DNA of 64,000 nt from an uncultured Verrucomicrobiota bacterium (GCA_903826865.1 CAIKGD010000016.1:25885-89884), one strand, 5' to 3'. Positions 28,856 to 39,272 are shown, counted from the first letter of the stretch. The notes: generated by a model not told the origin, from the letters alone. Numbers and translations: made by a program.

Positions 28856-30420
28856 ACAACCGGATATCTGTCGTGAAAAAAACACTTCCCACCCTTGCGG
28901 CCGTTTTCAGCGGCATTCTGTTTTTCCTGAGTTTCCCGCCGTTCAGCGTTTCTTTTTGCGGCTGGATTGCGCCGGTTCCGCTGATTCTGGCCTGTGCAGG
29001 AAAAACTCCGCGCCGCGCGGCGTTTCTCGGCTGGCTGGCCGGCACGGTCTTTTTTCTGAGCTCGCTCTACTGGCTGCGGCATGTCACTTGGCTGGGCACG
29101 ATCGGGCTGGCGATGTACTGCGCACTTTATTTCATTCCGTTCGCGGTGTTTATTTCGCTCCGCCGCTGTGCGTGGCGCAGTGCAAACGGATGGAAAAACA
29201 CCGGCTGGATGCTGGGCGCGGCGGCCGTCTGGGTTTCCGGAGAGTATCTGCGCGCGCATATCATCACCGGCTTTCCGTGGAATCTGCTCGGCGGCAGCCA
29301 GTATAAAGAACTGCCGTGCATTCAAATTGCGGAATGGGGCGGGGTCTATGCCGTTTCAGCGCTGATGGTTTTTGTCAGCGCGGCGGTCGCCGTCACGGTT
29401 CTCCAATACGCAACCGGTTTGCGGCGCACCTACCGGATGCACATCGAGTTGATGTGTTCACTGCTGGCCGTCGCGGCGGTCTGGTCGCTTGGTATTCAGA
29501 AACTGCTGCACAAACCGGAATCCAAAGGAACGCCGGTGCGCGCAGCGCTCATTCAGCCGAATATTCCTGAGGTTGGAAACTGGGAGGTGGCTGATCCGGA
29601 AGTGGTTTATGAGCGGCTCGAGCGGCTCACCGCATTCGTACAGCATACGCCGGATCTCGATCTCATCATCTGGCCGGAAACCGCGCTGCCTGACTTTGTC
29701 CGTTACAGCGAACGCAGTGCGGGGCTGGTGAAAAAGCTGGTCACCAACGGCGTTCCGCTGCTGGCCGGGAGCATGGACATGACCTGGCTCGCGAACGGTC
29801 AGCCGGAGTATTACAACGCCAGCATGCTGTTTAATACGCGCGGCGAGCTGCTCGGCGCTTATTACAAACAGCATTTGGTGCTCTTCGGCGAATATATTCC
29901 GTTCGAAGGGAAAATTCCGCTGATCAATGCGCTGACGCCTATCGGCTCCAGCTTTACGCCGGGCCGCTCGGCGGTGCTGTTCAAGCGCCCCGGGGATGAT
30001 CGCCGGTTCAGCGTGCTGATCTGTTTTGAAGATTCGCTTCCGTACCTTGCGCGCCGCGCGGCGCGTGCCGGCGCGACCTGGCTGATCAATCAAACCAACG
30101 ATTCGTGGTTCGATCCGGACTGCGGCTCGGTGCAGCATCTGGCCAACGCAGTGTTCCGCTGCATAGAGACCCGCCTGCCGATGCTGCGCTGCGCCAACAC
30201 CGGCATCACCTGCGCGGTTGATCCGTTCGGACGGATTAATCAGGCGCTCAAACCCCGCACCGAAGGATTCCAGGTTGTGGAAACCGTTCCGGCCGATCCG
30301 GCGCGCGCGGCGACCTTCTATGTCCGGTTCGGCGACCTTTTCGCGCAGGCTTGCCTCGCCGGGAGCGTTGCGTTATTTATCGTTCTCTTTATCCAACGCC
30401 GGAAAACAAAAAATGCTTGA
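28852..30420 (+). CDS. lnt: Apolipoprotein N-acyltransferase
   Basis: LIWPETALPDF; KQHLVLFGEYIPF; ICFEDSLPYLARRA; multi-TM N-terminus. Confidence 0.95.
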   Translation: MNNRISVVKKTLPTLAAVFSGILFFLSFPPFSVSFCGWIAPVPLILACAGKTPRRAAFLGWLAGTVFFLSSLYWLRHVTWLGTIGLAMYCALYFIPFAVFISLRRCAWRSANGWKNTGWMLGAAAVWVSGEYLRAHIITGFPWNLLGGSQYKELPCIQIAEWGGVYAVSALMVFVSAAVAVTVLQYATGLRRTYRMHIELMCSLLAVAAVWSLGIQKLLHKPESKGTPVRAALIQPNIPEVGNWEVADPEVVYERLERLTAFVQHTPDLDLIIWPETALPDFVRYSERSAGLVKKLVTNGVPLLAGSMDMTWLANGQPEYYNASMLFNTRGELLGAYYKQHLVLFGEYIPFEGKIPLINALTPIGSSFTPGRSAVLFKRPGDDRRFSVLICFEDSLPYLARRAARAGATWLINQTNDSWFDPDCGSVQHLANAVFRCIETRLPMLRCANTGITCAVDPFGRINQALKPRTEGFQVVETVPADPARAATFYVRFGDLFAQACLAGSVALFIVLFIQRRKTKNA

Positions 30421-31534
30421 GGAACTGAAAGGGAAAATGACAGTTGTCCGCGCACGCATGGAAGAAATGCGCGGATACCTCGGCATCAACGAAAAGATCG
30501 CCGAACTCAGCCGCCTTGAAGCGGAAACGCTTTCACCCGGCTTCTGGAGCGACCAAACCCGGACGGCGGTCAATATTGCCGCCACCAAAGCCGCCAAAGC
30601 CGTGCTGGGCCCTTTTCAGAAAATCGAAGCGTCGCTCGGCGACGCCGGAGTGATGCTGGAACTCGCCGAAGCGGAAGACGAGACCGGCCGGGAGCTGGCC
30701 GCAAAAGAAATCGAACAGATGCTTTCCGACTGCGAAAACAGTTTCCGGGCATTGGAAATGCAGTCGCTGCTTGGCGGACCGATGGATTCCAAAAACGCCT
30801 ATCTCAGTTTGCACGCGGGTGCGGGCGGCACCGAGTCGTGCGACTGGGCGGACATGCTCTATCGCATGTACCGCCGCTATGCCGAGCGCAACGGATTTAC
30901 TGTGGACATCCTTGATATGCAGCCGGGCGAAGAGGCGGGGCTTAAGAGCGTGGCTTTTCAGGTTTCCGGCGACTACGCCTATGGTAATCTCAAAAGCGAA
31001 CGCGGCGTTCACCGGCTGGTGCGTATCAGCCCGTTTGACTCCGCCGCCCGCCGCCACACCTCGTTCGTCGCGCTCGATGTCACCGCAGAAATCGACGACG
31101 ACGTTGAGGTTGAGATTGAAGAAAAGGATCTGCGGATCGACACCTACCGCTCAAGCGGCAAAGGCGGACAGCACGTTAACACCACCGATTCCGCTGTGCG
31201 CATCGTCCACATTCCGTCCGGCATTATCACGCAATGTCAGGCCGAACGCTCTCAGCACAAGAACCGCGACAAAGCCATGAAGATGCTGCGCGCCAAAGTG
31301 TACGAGTACGAGCTGGACAAAAAGAAACAGGCCGCAGAGCAGTTTTATGGAGCCAAGGGGGAAATTGCCTGGGGCCATCAGATCCGCTCGTACGTCATGC
31401 AGCCCTATACGATGGTGAAAGATCACCGCACAGACGAGCAAACCGGTAATGTGCAAAGTGTACTCGACGGCAATCTGAGCGCGTTTATGGAAGCGTATCT
31501 TAAAATGCAGCAAAAAGAGGCGGCCGGCGGATGA
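30413..31534 (+). CDS. prfB: Peptide chain release factor 2 (no programmed frameshift)
   Basis: SSGKGGQHVNTTDSAVRIVHIPSGI GGQ motif; RGYLG...FWSD N-terminus in one continuous frame. Confidence 0.95.
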   Translation: MLEELKGKMTVVRARMEEMRGYLGINEKIAELSRLEAETLSPGFWSDQTRTAVNIAATKAAKAVLGPFQKIEASLGDAGVMLELAEAEDETGRELAAKEIEQMLSDCENSFRALEMQSLLGGPMDSKNAYLSLHAGAGGTESCDWADMLYRMYRRYAERNGFTVDILDMQPGEEAGLKSVAFQVSGDYAYGNLKSERGVHRLVRISPFDSAARRHTSFVALDVTAEIDDDVEVEIEEKDLRIDTYRSSGKGGQHVNTTDSAVRIVHIPSGIITQCQAERSQHKNRDKAMKMLRAKVYEYELDKKKQAAEQFYGAKGEIAWGHQIRSYVMQPYTMVKDHRTDEQTGNVQSVLDGNLSAFMEAYLKMQQKEAAGG

Positions 31535-32349
31535 ACATATTAGAAGAAATCATCGCCAATAAACGGCGCGAGATCGAGACGCCCGGATATTTTCAGACGC
31601 TGGAAAAAGTGATCGAAAACCTTCCGCACGTTGGTACTGCTTGTACCGCTTGCGACGGAAACCCGGCGCGCCAGCCCGTCCCGGACTTCATCGCGGCGCT
31701 GAAAGCTGCGCCTATCGGCTTGATTGCCGAAGTGAAGCGGAAATCGCCGTCGGCCGGGCCGATCCGCGAGCCGTTTGATCCTGCCGCGATCGCCTGTGCT
31801 TATGAAAAAGCAGGCGCGCGAGCCGTTTCGTGTCTGATGGATTCCGCCTATTTCGGCGGCGGCGAAGAGCAGTGGAACACGGTGCGCGCGGCAACTTCCC
31901 TGCCGATGCTTTATAAGGAGTTCGTCATTGATCCGCGCCAGATCTTCCTTGCCGAAGCGCTCGGCGCGTCAGCCGTTTTGCTGATTGCCGCCGCACTCAG
32001 TGATGCCGAACTTAAAAAATATATCCGGCTGACGGAGGCGTCCGGCATGACGCCGCTGGTGGAGGTGCATACGGCAGAAGAAATGAAGCGGGCCGCCGCC
32101 GCCGGCGCGGACTGCATCGGCATCAATAACCGCAATTTGAAGACCTTCGAAACGAAAATTGAAACCACGCTAAATCTTCGCCAATTGTCACCGCAAGGCT
32201 GCACCCTGATCAGTGAAAGCGGCATCCGGAACGCGGAAGATATTAAAATGCTGCGCGAGGCGGGGATTTCTGCGGTTCTGGTCGGCGAAAGTCTGCTGCG
32301 GCAGTCCGATATCGGCGCGGCGGTTCGAGCGTTAATGAACTTATCGTAG
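31531..32349 (+). CDS. trpC: Indole-3-glycerol phosphate synthase
   Basis: IAEVKRKSPSAGPIREPFDP; GINNRNLKTFE; LISESGIRNAEDI. Confidence 0.97.
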   Translation: MNILEEIIANKRREIETPGYFQTLEKVIENLPHVGTACTACDGNPARQPVPDFIAALKAAPIGLIAEVKRKSPSAGPIREPFDPAAIACAYEKAGARAVSCLMDSAYFGGGEEQWNTVRAATSLPMLYKEFVIDPRQIFLAEALGASAVLLIAAALSDAELKKYIRLTEASGMTPLVEVHTAEEMKRAAAAGADCIGINNRNLKTFETKIETTLNLRQLSPQGCTLISESGIRNAEDIKMLREAGISAVLVGESLLRQSDIGAAVRALMNLS

Positions 32350-32401
32350 TTTGCGCTTGAAATACAAAGTCCGCCGACTATTCTCCTTGTCTCTTTCTTG
32401 C

Positions 32402-32477
32402 GGGGGCGTAGCTCAATGGTTAGAGTGCCAGCCTGTCACGCTGGATGTTGCGGGTTCGAGTCCCGTCGCTCCCGCCA
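32402..32477 (+). tRNA. tRNA-Asp(GTC), encoded CCA
   Basis: GGGGGCGTAGCTCAATGGTTAGAGTGCCAGCCTGTCACGCTGG...GGTTCGAGTCC...CGCTCCCGCCA. Confidence 0.95.
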
Positions 32478-32526
32478 CTTTTTCCCACCGCATCGGCCTG
32501 TCTTCGGGAAAGACGATTCAAAGATA

Positions 32527-32600
32527 TCGGGGAAACAGGATTCGAACCTGCGACTTCTTGGTCCCAAACCAAGCGCTCTACCAGACTGAGCTACTCCCCG
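32527..32600 (-). tRNA. tRNA-Pro(TGG), no encoded CCA
   Basis: Minus strand CGGGGAGTAGCTCAGTCTGGTAGAGCGCTTGGTTTGGGACCAAG...GGTTCGAATCC... Confidence 0.95.
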
Positions 32601-32704
32601 TTCTCAAAGAGCGCGATAATATCGGGTAAGCTTCCGGCAAACGCAATATTAAACCGGCTTCGGCTTGCGTTTGGCCCCTCTTTCCAAGTAACCTTTGCGG
32701 CATT

Positions 32705-33499
32705 GTGACTGACACGCTGATCATTATTCCGACTTACAATGAGTGCGAAAACATTCGCGCGGCGGCTGCCGCTGTTTTTGCAAATTCGCCGGACGTGGAT
32801 ATTCTTTTTGTCGATGACAACTCTCCGGACGGCACCGGCGACATTGCGGATGAAATGGCTGCTGCCGATCCGCGCGTGCAGGTGATGCACCGCAAAGAGA
32901 AAAACGGATTGGGGCGCGCCTATATTGCCGGCTTCAAATGGGCGCTGGAGCGACAGTACGAATTCATTTGCGAAATGGACGCCGACCTTTCCCACGACCC
33001 GGCGGATATTCCCAAACTGCGCGCTGCGGCCAAAGACGCGGGACTGGTTCTTGGCTCGCGTTATCTCAACGGCATCCGCGTCATCAACTGGCCGTTACGA
33101 CGGCTTGTCCTGAGCCGCGGTGCCGGCCTTTATGTGAAATTTGTTACAGGCATGCACTTCACTGATCCAACCGGCGGCTTCAAGTGTTTCCGGCGCTGTG
33201 TACTGGAGACCATTCCGCTCGACAGGATTGAATCCAGCGGCTACTCCTTTCAGGTTGAGATGACGCATTTGGCCTGGCGCATCGGCTGCCGGATTGTCGA
33301 AGTGCCGATTGTTTTCGAAGAGCGCCGTTCCGGCGCTTCAAAAATGTCGAAGAACATCATTTTCGAAGCGCTCGGAATAGTCTGGAAGCTTTACTTCCGT
33401 GCGCGCTTCAGCCGTGCGCCGGTGTGTCCTGTTCAACCCGGCTCCGGGCGCTTCAAATGCTGTCAGCCGCAGCGCCGGCCAGCGCGACCCACTGTTTAA
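32705..33499 (+). CDS. Polyprenol monophosphomannose synthase-like glycosyltransferase (GT2)
   Basis: TLIIIPTYNECENIRAAAAAVF; DNSPDGTGDIADEM; CEMDADLSHDP. Confidence 0.93.
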   Translation: MTDTLIIIPTYNECENIRAAAAAVFANSPDVDILFVDDNSPDGTGDIADEMAAADPRVQVMHRKEKNGLGRAYIAGFKWALERQYEFICEMDADLSHDPADIPKLRAAAKDAGLVLGSRYLNGIRVINWPLRRLVLSRGAGLYVKFVTGMHFTDPTGGFKCFRRCVLETIPLDRIESSGYSFQVEMTHLAWRIGCRIVEVPIVFEERRSGASKMSKNIIFEALGIVWKLYFRARFSRAPVCPVQPGSGRFKCCQPQRRPARPTV

Positions 33500-34298
33500 T
33501 GGGTATCTGTTCCGGGCGCGTCGCCGGATCAATTCCGCATTTTTCCAAACACGGGAAAAATTCCGGCGCATTTTTCCGGAGGTTGGAACCGATCTGCTTG
33601 CGGCGCTGCGTAAAGCAGAGTTTTATCAGTTTTTTAAAACGGGAATAATCGGCGACTTCAGCCAGCGGCCCGGCGCGCTTCTCGAAACGGACGACCGATG
33701 ACCATACTTTCGGCGCGGGCATAAAGCAGGTCGGACTGACCTGCTTTATGTTTTTCACGTCGTAGTTCAGCTGCGACCAGATGGCCAGCGGCCCGTAGTC
33801 TTTACCGCCCGGCTGTGCGGTCAGACGGTCGGCCACTTCTCGCTGCACCATAAATATCATCCGCACCGGCAGCGGGTGCGCTTCGAGCGCGTTAACAATG
33901 AACCGGCTTCCCACGGAGTAGGGCAGATTGGCAACGACCTTGTTGATGCCGCCAGAAAAAAGCGCACTCAGATTCACATCGAGCACATCCTGCTCAATCA
34001 ACGGAAGATTTTTAAAATGAGCCAGCAGGTGAGCCGCCATGGTTTTATCTTTTTCAATGGCGGTGAGCCTGGTGCCGGTTGCCAGCAAGGCCTGTGTAAG
34101 CGCGCCGAGGCCGGGACCGATTTCAAGCAGCTGATCGGCCGGAGAAATTTCTGCGGCCGCGACGATGATGCCGAGAATGTTTCCATCGATCAGATAATTC
34201 TGCCCGAGTCCTTTATTCGGACGGTGATCGAGTGAGTCGAGCAGCGCACGGATCACAGAAGGGCTGGTGAGTTTGCCGAGGGCTTTCATTTTTTCCAC
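33453..34298 (-). CDS. rsmA: 16S rRNA dimethyladenosine transferase
   Basis: KGLGQNYLIDGNILGIIVAAAEI; LEIGPGLGALTQALL; NLPYSVGSRF; C-terminus overlaps the GT2 gene end. Confidence 0.95.
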   Translation of the reverse strand: MEKMKALGKLTSPSVIRALLDSLDHRPNKGLGQNYLIDGNILGIIVAAAEISPADQLLEIGPGLGALTQALLATGTRLTAIEKDKTMAAHLLAHFKNLPLIEQDVLDVNLSALFSGGINKVVANLPYSVGSRFIVNALEAHPLPVRMIFMVQREVADRLTAQPGGKDYGPLAIWSQLNYDVKNIKQVSPTCFMPAPKVWSSVVRFEKRAGPLAEVADYSRFKKLIKLCFTQRRKQIGSNLRKNAPEFFPCLEKCGIDPATRPEQIPIKQWVALAGAAADSI

Positions 34299-35209
34299 GG
34301 GCTTGAAACATGCGCGAGCCGGATCGCTGTTTCGATTGCGGCGATCATACTGTCGGGTCTGGCGACGCCCTTACCCGCAATGTTGAAGGCAGTGCCGTGG
34401 TCGGGAGAAGTGCGTACAATCGGCAGGCCGAGCGTCAGGTTTACGCCGCAGTCAAATGCATGCATTTTAAGCGGGCCGAGCCCCTGATCGTGATACATGG
34501 CCACGACGGCGTCGTATTGTTTATTCAGGGACTGGAAAAAAATTACATCAGCCGGAACCGGGCCGCTGGCGTTAAAGCCGTTGGCGCGCGCTGCGGCGAT
34601 AGCGGGCGCGATGACGGTTGATTCTTCATCGCCGAGCGTGCCGCCGTCGCCCGCGTGGGGGTTTAGTCCGCAGACGCCGATGTGTCCGTTTTCGAGGCCG
34701 AACCATTTCAACGCTTCACCGGTCAGCTCAATTGCTTCTTGAACCTTTGCTCTGGTAAGCGCGGCGGCAACCGCGCGCAGCGGCAGATGGCGCGTGGCAA
34801 GCATCACGCGAAGTCCTTTACCCATCAGCATCATGCCGTAGCGGTTGGTTCCGGTGAGTTCAGCGATCATTTCGGTGTGGCCCGGGTAAGGCACTCCGGC
34901 GAGCTTGAGGCCTTCTTTGCAGATCGGTGCCGTGACCATCGCATCGAGTTCGCCATCGAGGCATCCGCGCACCGCACGCTCAATGGCGGCAACGGCGGCC
35001 GTCGACGCTTCAGCGGTGATTTTTCCCGGCATCAGTTTACCGACGAACGGAATTTTCCAATGGCTGGCGGCGTCGAAGATCCGGGCAGGGCCTATAAAAG
35101 TGAATGCAACCTTTTTGTCCCAGCGGCCGGAGGCAACGGCTTTGATGGCGATTTCAGGGCCGATGCCGTTGACATCACCGCAGGTGATACCAATATGGAT
35201 TGGTTTCAT
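34286..35209 (-). CDS. pdxA: 4-hydroxythreonine-4-phosphate dehydrogenase
   Basis: GITCGDVNGIGPEI; VAMYHDQGLGPLKMHAF; RTSPDHGTAFNIAGKG. Confidence 0.97.
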   Translation of the reverse strand: MKPIHIGITCGDVNGIGPEIAIKAVASGRWDKKVAFTFIGPARIFDAASHWKIPFVGKLMPGKITAEASTAAVAAIERAVRGCLDGELDAMVTAPICKEGLKLAGVPYPGHTEMIAELTGTNRYGMMLMGKGLRVMLATRHLPLRAVAAALTRAKVQEAIELTGEALKWFGLENGHIGVCGLNPHAGDGGTLGDEESTVIAPAIAAARANGFNASGPVPADVIFFQSLNKQYDAVVAMYHDQGLGPLKMHAFDCGVNLTLGLPIVRTSPDHGTAFNIAGKGVARPDSMIAAIETAIRLAHVSSPWKK

Positions 35210-35243
35210 ATAATCCAGCGCTCCGGTACTTCATAACCCCGGG

Positions 35244-36224
35244 TTAATACCGTTCTATAAAGTGTTTGACGGTGATGCGTTTTATCAGCGCGTCGTGCAG
35301 GCGGGCTTTTTCCGCATCCAGCAGTTTGGTTTCGATACTTTTCTGCACCTCTTCGAAGGCGGAGTATCCTTCTTCGCGGCGTTCTTCGACTTTGACAATA
35401 TAGAATTCGGCAGGTGTTTCGATAAGGTCGCTGACCTGTCCGGCCGGTGTTTTGAGCAGTGCGGGACGAAGTTCTGCTCGTATATCGTCGAGAACCCGCC
35501 ACGGGGCTTCACCGGCATCGCCTTCAGAAACCTCTTTGGCGACCGCCATGAAATCCGCGCCGTTGAGCAGTTTCTGCACGGTGTTTTCAGCCTGCGTGCG
35601 TTTTGCAGCGCGGTCTTCGTCCGTTTTACCTTTGTTGATGAGAATAAAGCGGTATTTGACTTTGAAGGGGACGAGGTAGTCCGCTTTGGTGCGTTCATAT
35701 TCGTCACGCACAGCTTGTGCCGGTATCTTGGCGCGGCGGGTGACTTCCTGATTGTAGAACATGCCGACGGTAATCTGGTCGGTTACTTCCTTTTTCCATT
35801 CCTCAAAAGTCATACGGCGGTCGGCGAGTGTACGGGACAACAGGGCGCGGTCATTGTTGAACCTCTCGCGAATAAGCCGGGAGATCTCGTCGTCGGTGAA
35901 CTTTTCAGGCAGAGAAATGCCGAGAGTTTTGGTTTCAGCTTTGAGCAGCGCTTCTTCAATAAGCGACTCACGGCCGTCGAAATAGGCCGCCTGTATGCGC
36001 TCAGCGAGCTCCTTGCCCTTGTATTTGCGGGGGATCTGCTGCAAAAAGGGACCGATGCTTTGGCGCACATCGCCGTAAGTGATAATGGTGCTGTCAACGC
36101 GCGCGGCGTAGCCGTCGATAGCGGTGATCAGCGGTCCGTTGGTTGAGGGTGCCGCCGGGGTCCCGTTGGTTTGTGCGAAAAGAACCGGAGCCGCCAATGT
36201 AAAAAGCAGAAATATTTTTTTCAT
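35244..36224 (-). CDS. SurA-like periplasmic chaperone/peptidylprolyl isomerase
   Basis: Signal peptide MKKIFLLFTLAAPVLFAQ; SurA-N-like region; parvulin-like C-terminus. Confidence 0.75.
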   Translation of the reverse strand: MKKIFLLFTLAAPVLFAQTNGTPAAPSTNGPLITAIDGYAARVDSTIITYGDVRQSIGPFLQQIPRKYKGKELAERIQAAYFDGRESLIEEALLKAETKTLGISLPEKFTDDEISRLIRERFNNDRALLSRTLADRRMTFEEWKKEVTDQITVGMFYNQEVTRRAKIPAQAVRDEYERTKADYLVPFKVKYRFILINKGKTDEDRAAKRTQAENTVQKLLNGADFMAVAKEVSEGDAGEAPWRVLDDIRAELRPALLKTPAGQVSDLIETPAEFYIVKVEERREEGYSAFEEVQKSIETKLLDAEKARLHDALIKRITVKHFIERY

Positions 36225-36364
36225 AAGAGCGGCATTATGCGCAAAGAGGCCGTTCAGTGCAACGGCATTTCCCGCCGGCATCGAACGGGGTTCGACCCGG
36301 CGGATGTGCGAAGTCGCGTCCCGCCTGAATCTCAGATAAGGAACTGGTTTTCCATAGCGCAGAA

Positions 36365-37723
36365 ATGCAAAATCAGGCCGTGGAAATCGAGTCAAAAAAA
36401 CGGGCGGACGATCCGGTCCGGGCTATGAACCGGAAAATCAGATTATGCGCGGCTGAGGCTGCGGTTCTCAGTATCGGAATTCACCTCTTAGTGCTGTTCT
36501 TCGCCGGCTCTCTGGTGATCTGGCGGGTCGTCCATACACCGGCCGCAGAGTTCAAAAGCGAAAACATTGAACGGCCGAAGCTGGAAGACCGGGCGGCGCA
36601 ACTGCCGGTTAAAATCGAAGAATTTCAGAGACATGGCGCGAAACCTAAATTGGCGAAGCGGTTGGCAAGTACTGTTGAACGGCCTTTTGCGCTCCCGGCG
36701 ATGAGCCTTCCGGAAATGAAATTTGAAGGAGCCGGCAGCAGTCTGGATTCATTAAATCTGAGCAGCCGCAGTCTGCCCGGCGGGCTGGACCTGGGCGTTA
36801 CCGGTGTCAATTTTTTCGGCACCCGCTCCAGCGGCGAAAAAATGGTGTTCATCCTGGATGCCTCCAGACAGATGATGGAAGACGCCAAGGGCGGTTATTA
36901 CACCTATAAATTTGCCAAAGACAAAATCCACCAGCTGGTTGATGCGATGCCGGCGGCCACGCTGTTCAATGTCATGGTGTACAACGATAATAATGTCGAT
37001 ATGTTCCGCCCGCAGCCGGTACCCGCCACGCAGGCCAACCGGGATGCCCTGAAAGAGTGGCTGGCGCCGATTAACAGTAATCCGCAGTCTGTCGGACAGG
37101 TCTCCGCAAATTACCGGCCGAGGCTTGTTTACCAGTCGGAAATCGGCGGCGGAGCCCGGCACTGGCTGAAAGCGGCTCAGGCGGCGATGGAACAGACCGC
37201 GGATAATATCTTTATATTGTGCGGCGGTTTCGGGCGGTACCCCGTCCGGCAGTCCGGCGAGGCTCCGGCACGGGATGAAAATAAAATGGCTGAATACCGC
37301 GCAAAACTGAGCGCGGTGAATGAAAAAGCCCGTCAGGCTTTCAGCGCGGAAAATGAAGCGCGCGCTGCCCGAGGACTTCCGCCTAAAATTGTTTACGACT
37401 GGAACGATTACATGACGCAGGAACTGCGGCTGGTGCTTCCGGATCCTCCGGTCACAACCGGAGGCAGCAGACGGACGGTAGACCGGGAGCGGCTGGTTTT
37501 GGAGCATCTGGACGCCGTCTGGGAATCTCAATACACTCCGAAAGAACTGATGGCGCCCAGAATCCATTTTGTCTATCTGATCGCAGAAAACGCCAGTTTA
37601 AGCGAAGGCTATCTGGATGTTATGGCGATGAAAAAAACGGCGGACGCATTCCGGGGCGAGTTTGAATTGCTGCGCGGCGCAAAAGCCATGAAGAATCTGA
37701 TCCGGTACAATTCAGGATTCTGA
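36365..37723 (+). CDS. Membrane-anchored von Willebrand factor A-like protein
   Basis: One N-terminal TM; GEKMVFILDASRQMM vWA-like motif; start could be 36425. Confidence 0.65.
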   Translation: MQNQAVEIESKKRADDPVRAMNRKIRLCAAEAAVLSIGIHLLVLFFAGSLVIWRVVHTPAAEFKSENIERPKLEDRAAQLPVKIEEFQRHGAKPKLAKRLASTVERPFALPAMSLPEMKFEGAGSSLDSLNLSSRSLPGGLDLGVTGVNFFGTRSSGEKMVFILDASRQMMEDAKGGYYTYKFAKDKIHQLVDAMPAATLFNVMVYNDNNVDMFRPQPVPATQANRDALKEWLAPINSNPQSVGQVSANYRPRLVYQSEIGGGARHWLKAAQAAMEQTADNIFILCGGFGRYPVRQSGEAPARDENKMAEYRAKLSAVNEKARQAFSAENEARAARGLPPKIVYDWNDYMTQELRLVLPDPPVTTGGSRRTVDRERLVLEHLDAVWESQYTPKELMAPRIHFVYLIAENASLSEGYLDVMAMKKTADAFRGEFELLRGAKAMKNLIRYNSGF

Positions 37724-37724
37724 A

Positions 37725-39272
37725 TCAGTGGCGCGGACCTGAGCGGCGGGGCGGCGGACGGCTGCCGCCGCGACGGTTGTCACGTCCGCCTTCCGGCGGG
37801 CGGCTGTCGCGGTAAGGCGATTTGCGCACCGGCGGAGGCAGTATCAACATGTCCGGCTCGGGCTGGATGCAGGAGAGGCGTTTGCCGAGCAGTTCTTCAA
37901 TCGCCGGCAGCTCGAACGATTCTTTTTCGCAGGCAAAGGTGACGGAAATGCCTTTTTTGCCGGCACGGCCGGTGCGTCCGATGCGGTGGACGTAGTCGTC
38001 GGGCTGCGCCGGGATGTTGAAGTTGATGACGTGGGTGATGTCGTCCACATGGATGCCGCGTCCGGCGACGTCCGTGGCGACGACGAGTTTGCAACGCCCG
38101 TCTTTGAAGTCGGCCAGAATACGCTGGCGTTTGTTCTGGGCGACAGCGCCGGAAAGCATTTCGCTGTCGATTCCGTAGCGGTAAAGCGCGTCGGAGAGAC
38201 GTTCGGCCTGATCCCGGCGGTTGGTGAAGATGAGTGCCGTGCCTTCGACGACTTCTTTTTTGAGGATGTTGTAGAGCAGAGCGAATTTCTGATCATCGGT
38301 GACGATATAAACCTGCTGGTCAATCAGTTTGGTGGCGGCGTTGTCCTGCGCGATTTCAATTTTACCGGGATCAACCATCCAGGCGGCGGCGAGGCGCATG
38401 ACTTCATCATCGAGAGTTGCGCTGAAGAGCAGCGTCTGCCGGTTTTCTTTGGGCGGGGTTTTGTAGACGATTTTGCGGACGTCGGGAATAAAGCCCATAT
38501 CGAGCATGCGGTCGGCTTCATCGATCACCAGAACTTCAACTTCGCGCAGATTGATGACACCCTGACTGGCAAAGTCGATGAGGCGTCCGGGCGTGGCGAC
38601 GATAATATCGACGGGCTGTTCAAGCATCCGGCGCTGTTTGTCGTAGTCTATGCCGCCGTAGATCGCGACGGTTTTAAAAGGAGTGTATTTGCTGAGCTTT
38701 TCGGCATCGTCGCGAATCTGCATGGCCAGTTCGCGTGTCGGAGCCAGAATGAGCGCGCGGGGTGTTCCGGGTTTCGGCGCTTCCTGCCTGCTTTTAATGA
38801 AGCGGGTGAGGATACCGAGCAGGAAGGCGGCGGTTTTTCCGGTTCCGGTCTGCGCTTTACCGGCCATATCTTTGCCGGCGAGGGTAAGCGGAAGAATTTC
38901 CGCCTGAATGGGCGTGCAGTACTGGAAGTTGAGGTCAGCGATGGCATGAAAGACCTCGGCGGGCAGGTTCATGTCCTGAAAACGGGTTTTGCCTTCCTGC
39001 GGCTCGACTTGGAATGAAGCCGGATTCCAAGGTTCGGCCGTTTTGCGGGGTGGCGCGGGATGCTGTTCCTGCTGCAGAACGACAGAGCCGGGTTTACGGT
39101 CATGGCCGCCGCGATGAGTGCTGTGTTTGCGGGGAGCGTCCGCTTTGGGCTGGTGTTTTGGCACCTGTTTTCCGGGTTCAGCGACCGGCTTTACACCGGT
39201 TTTTGACAGCGAGGGGCGATAGGGGTCCTGCTTTTTGAACAGTTTTCCGATTTTTTCGATAAAAGAAGGCAT
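37725..39272 (-). CDS. DEAD-box RNA helicase (RhlE/RhlB-like)
   Basis: AQTGTGKTAAFLLGIL, VIDEADRMLDMGF, FSATLDDEV, HRIGRTGRAG; basic C-terminal tail. Confidence 0.95.
   Translation of the reverse strand: MPSFIEKIGKLFKKQDPYRPSLSKTGVKPVAEPGKQVPKHQPKADAPRKHSTHRGGHDRKPGSVVLQQEQHPAPPRKTAEPWNPASFQVEPQEGKTRFQDMNLPAEVFHAIADLNFQYCTPIQAEILPLTLAGKDMAGKAQTGTGKTAAFLLGILTRFIKSRQEAPKPGTPRALILAPTRELAMQIRDDAEKLSKYTPFKTVAIYGGIDYDKQRRMLEQPVDIIVATPGRLIDFASQGVINLREVEVLVIDEADRMLDMGFIPDVRKIVYKTPPKENRQTLLFSATLDDEVMRLAAAWMVDPGKIEIAQDNAATKLIDQQVYIVTDDQKFALLYNILKKEVVEGTALIFTNRRDQAERLSDALYRYGIDSEMLSGAVAQNKRQRILADFKDGRCKLVVATDVAGRGIHVDDITHVINFNIPAQPDDYVHRIGRTGRAGKKGISVTFACEKESFELPAIEELLGKRLSCIQPEPDMLILPPPVRKSPYRDSRPPEGGRDNRRGGSRPPPRRSGPRH

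Noticed and set aside
32351-32629. 92-aa ORF and overlapping ORFs
   Set aside because: Translations of the tRNA-Asp/tRNA-Pro region (typical MVRVPACHAGC / GNRIRTCDFLVPNQALYQTELLP artefacts).
37986-39017. 343-aa plus-strand ORF
   Set aside because: Antisense to the DEAD-box helicase.
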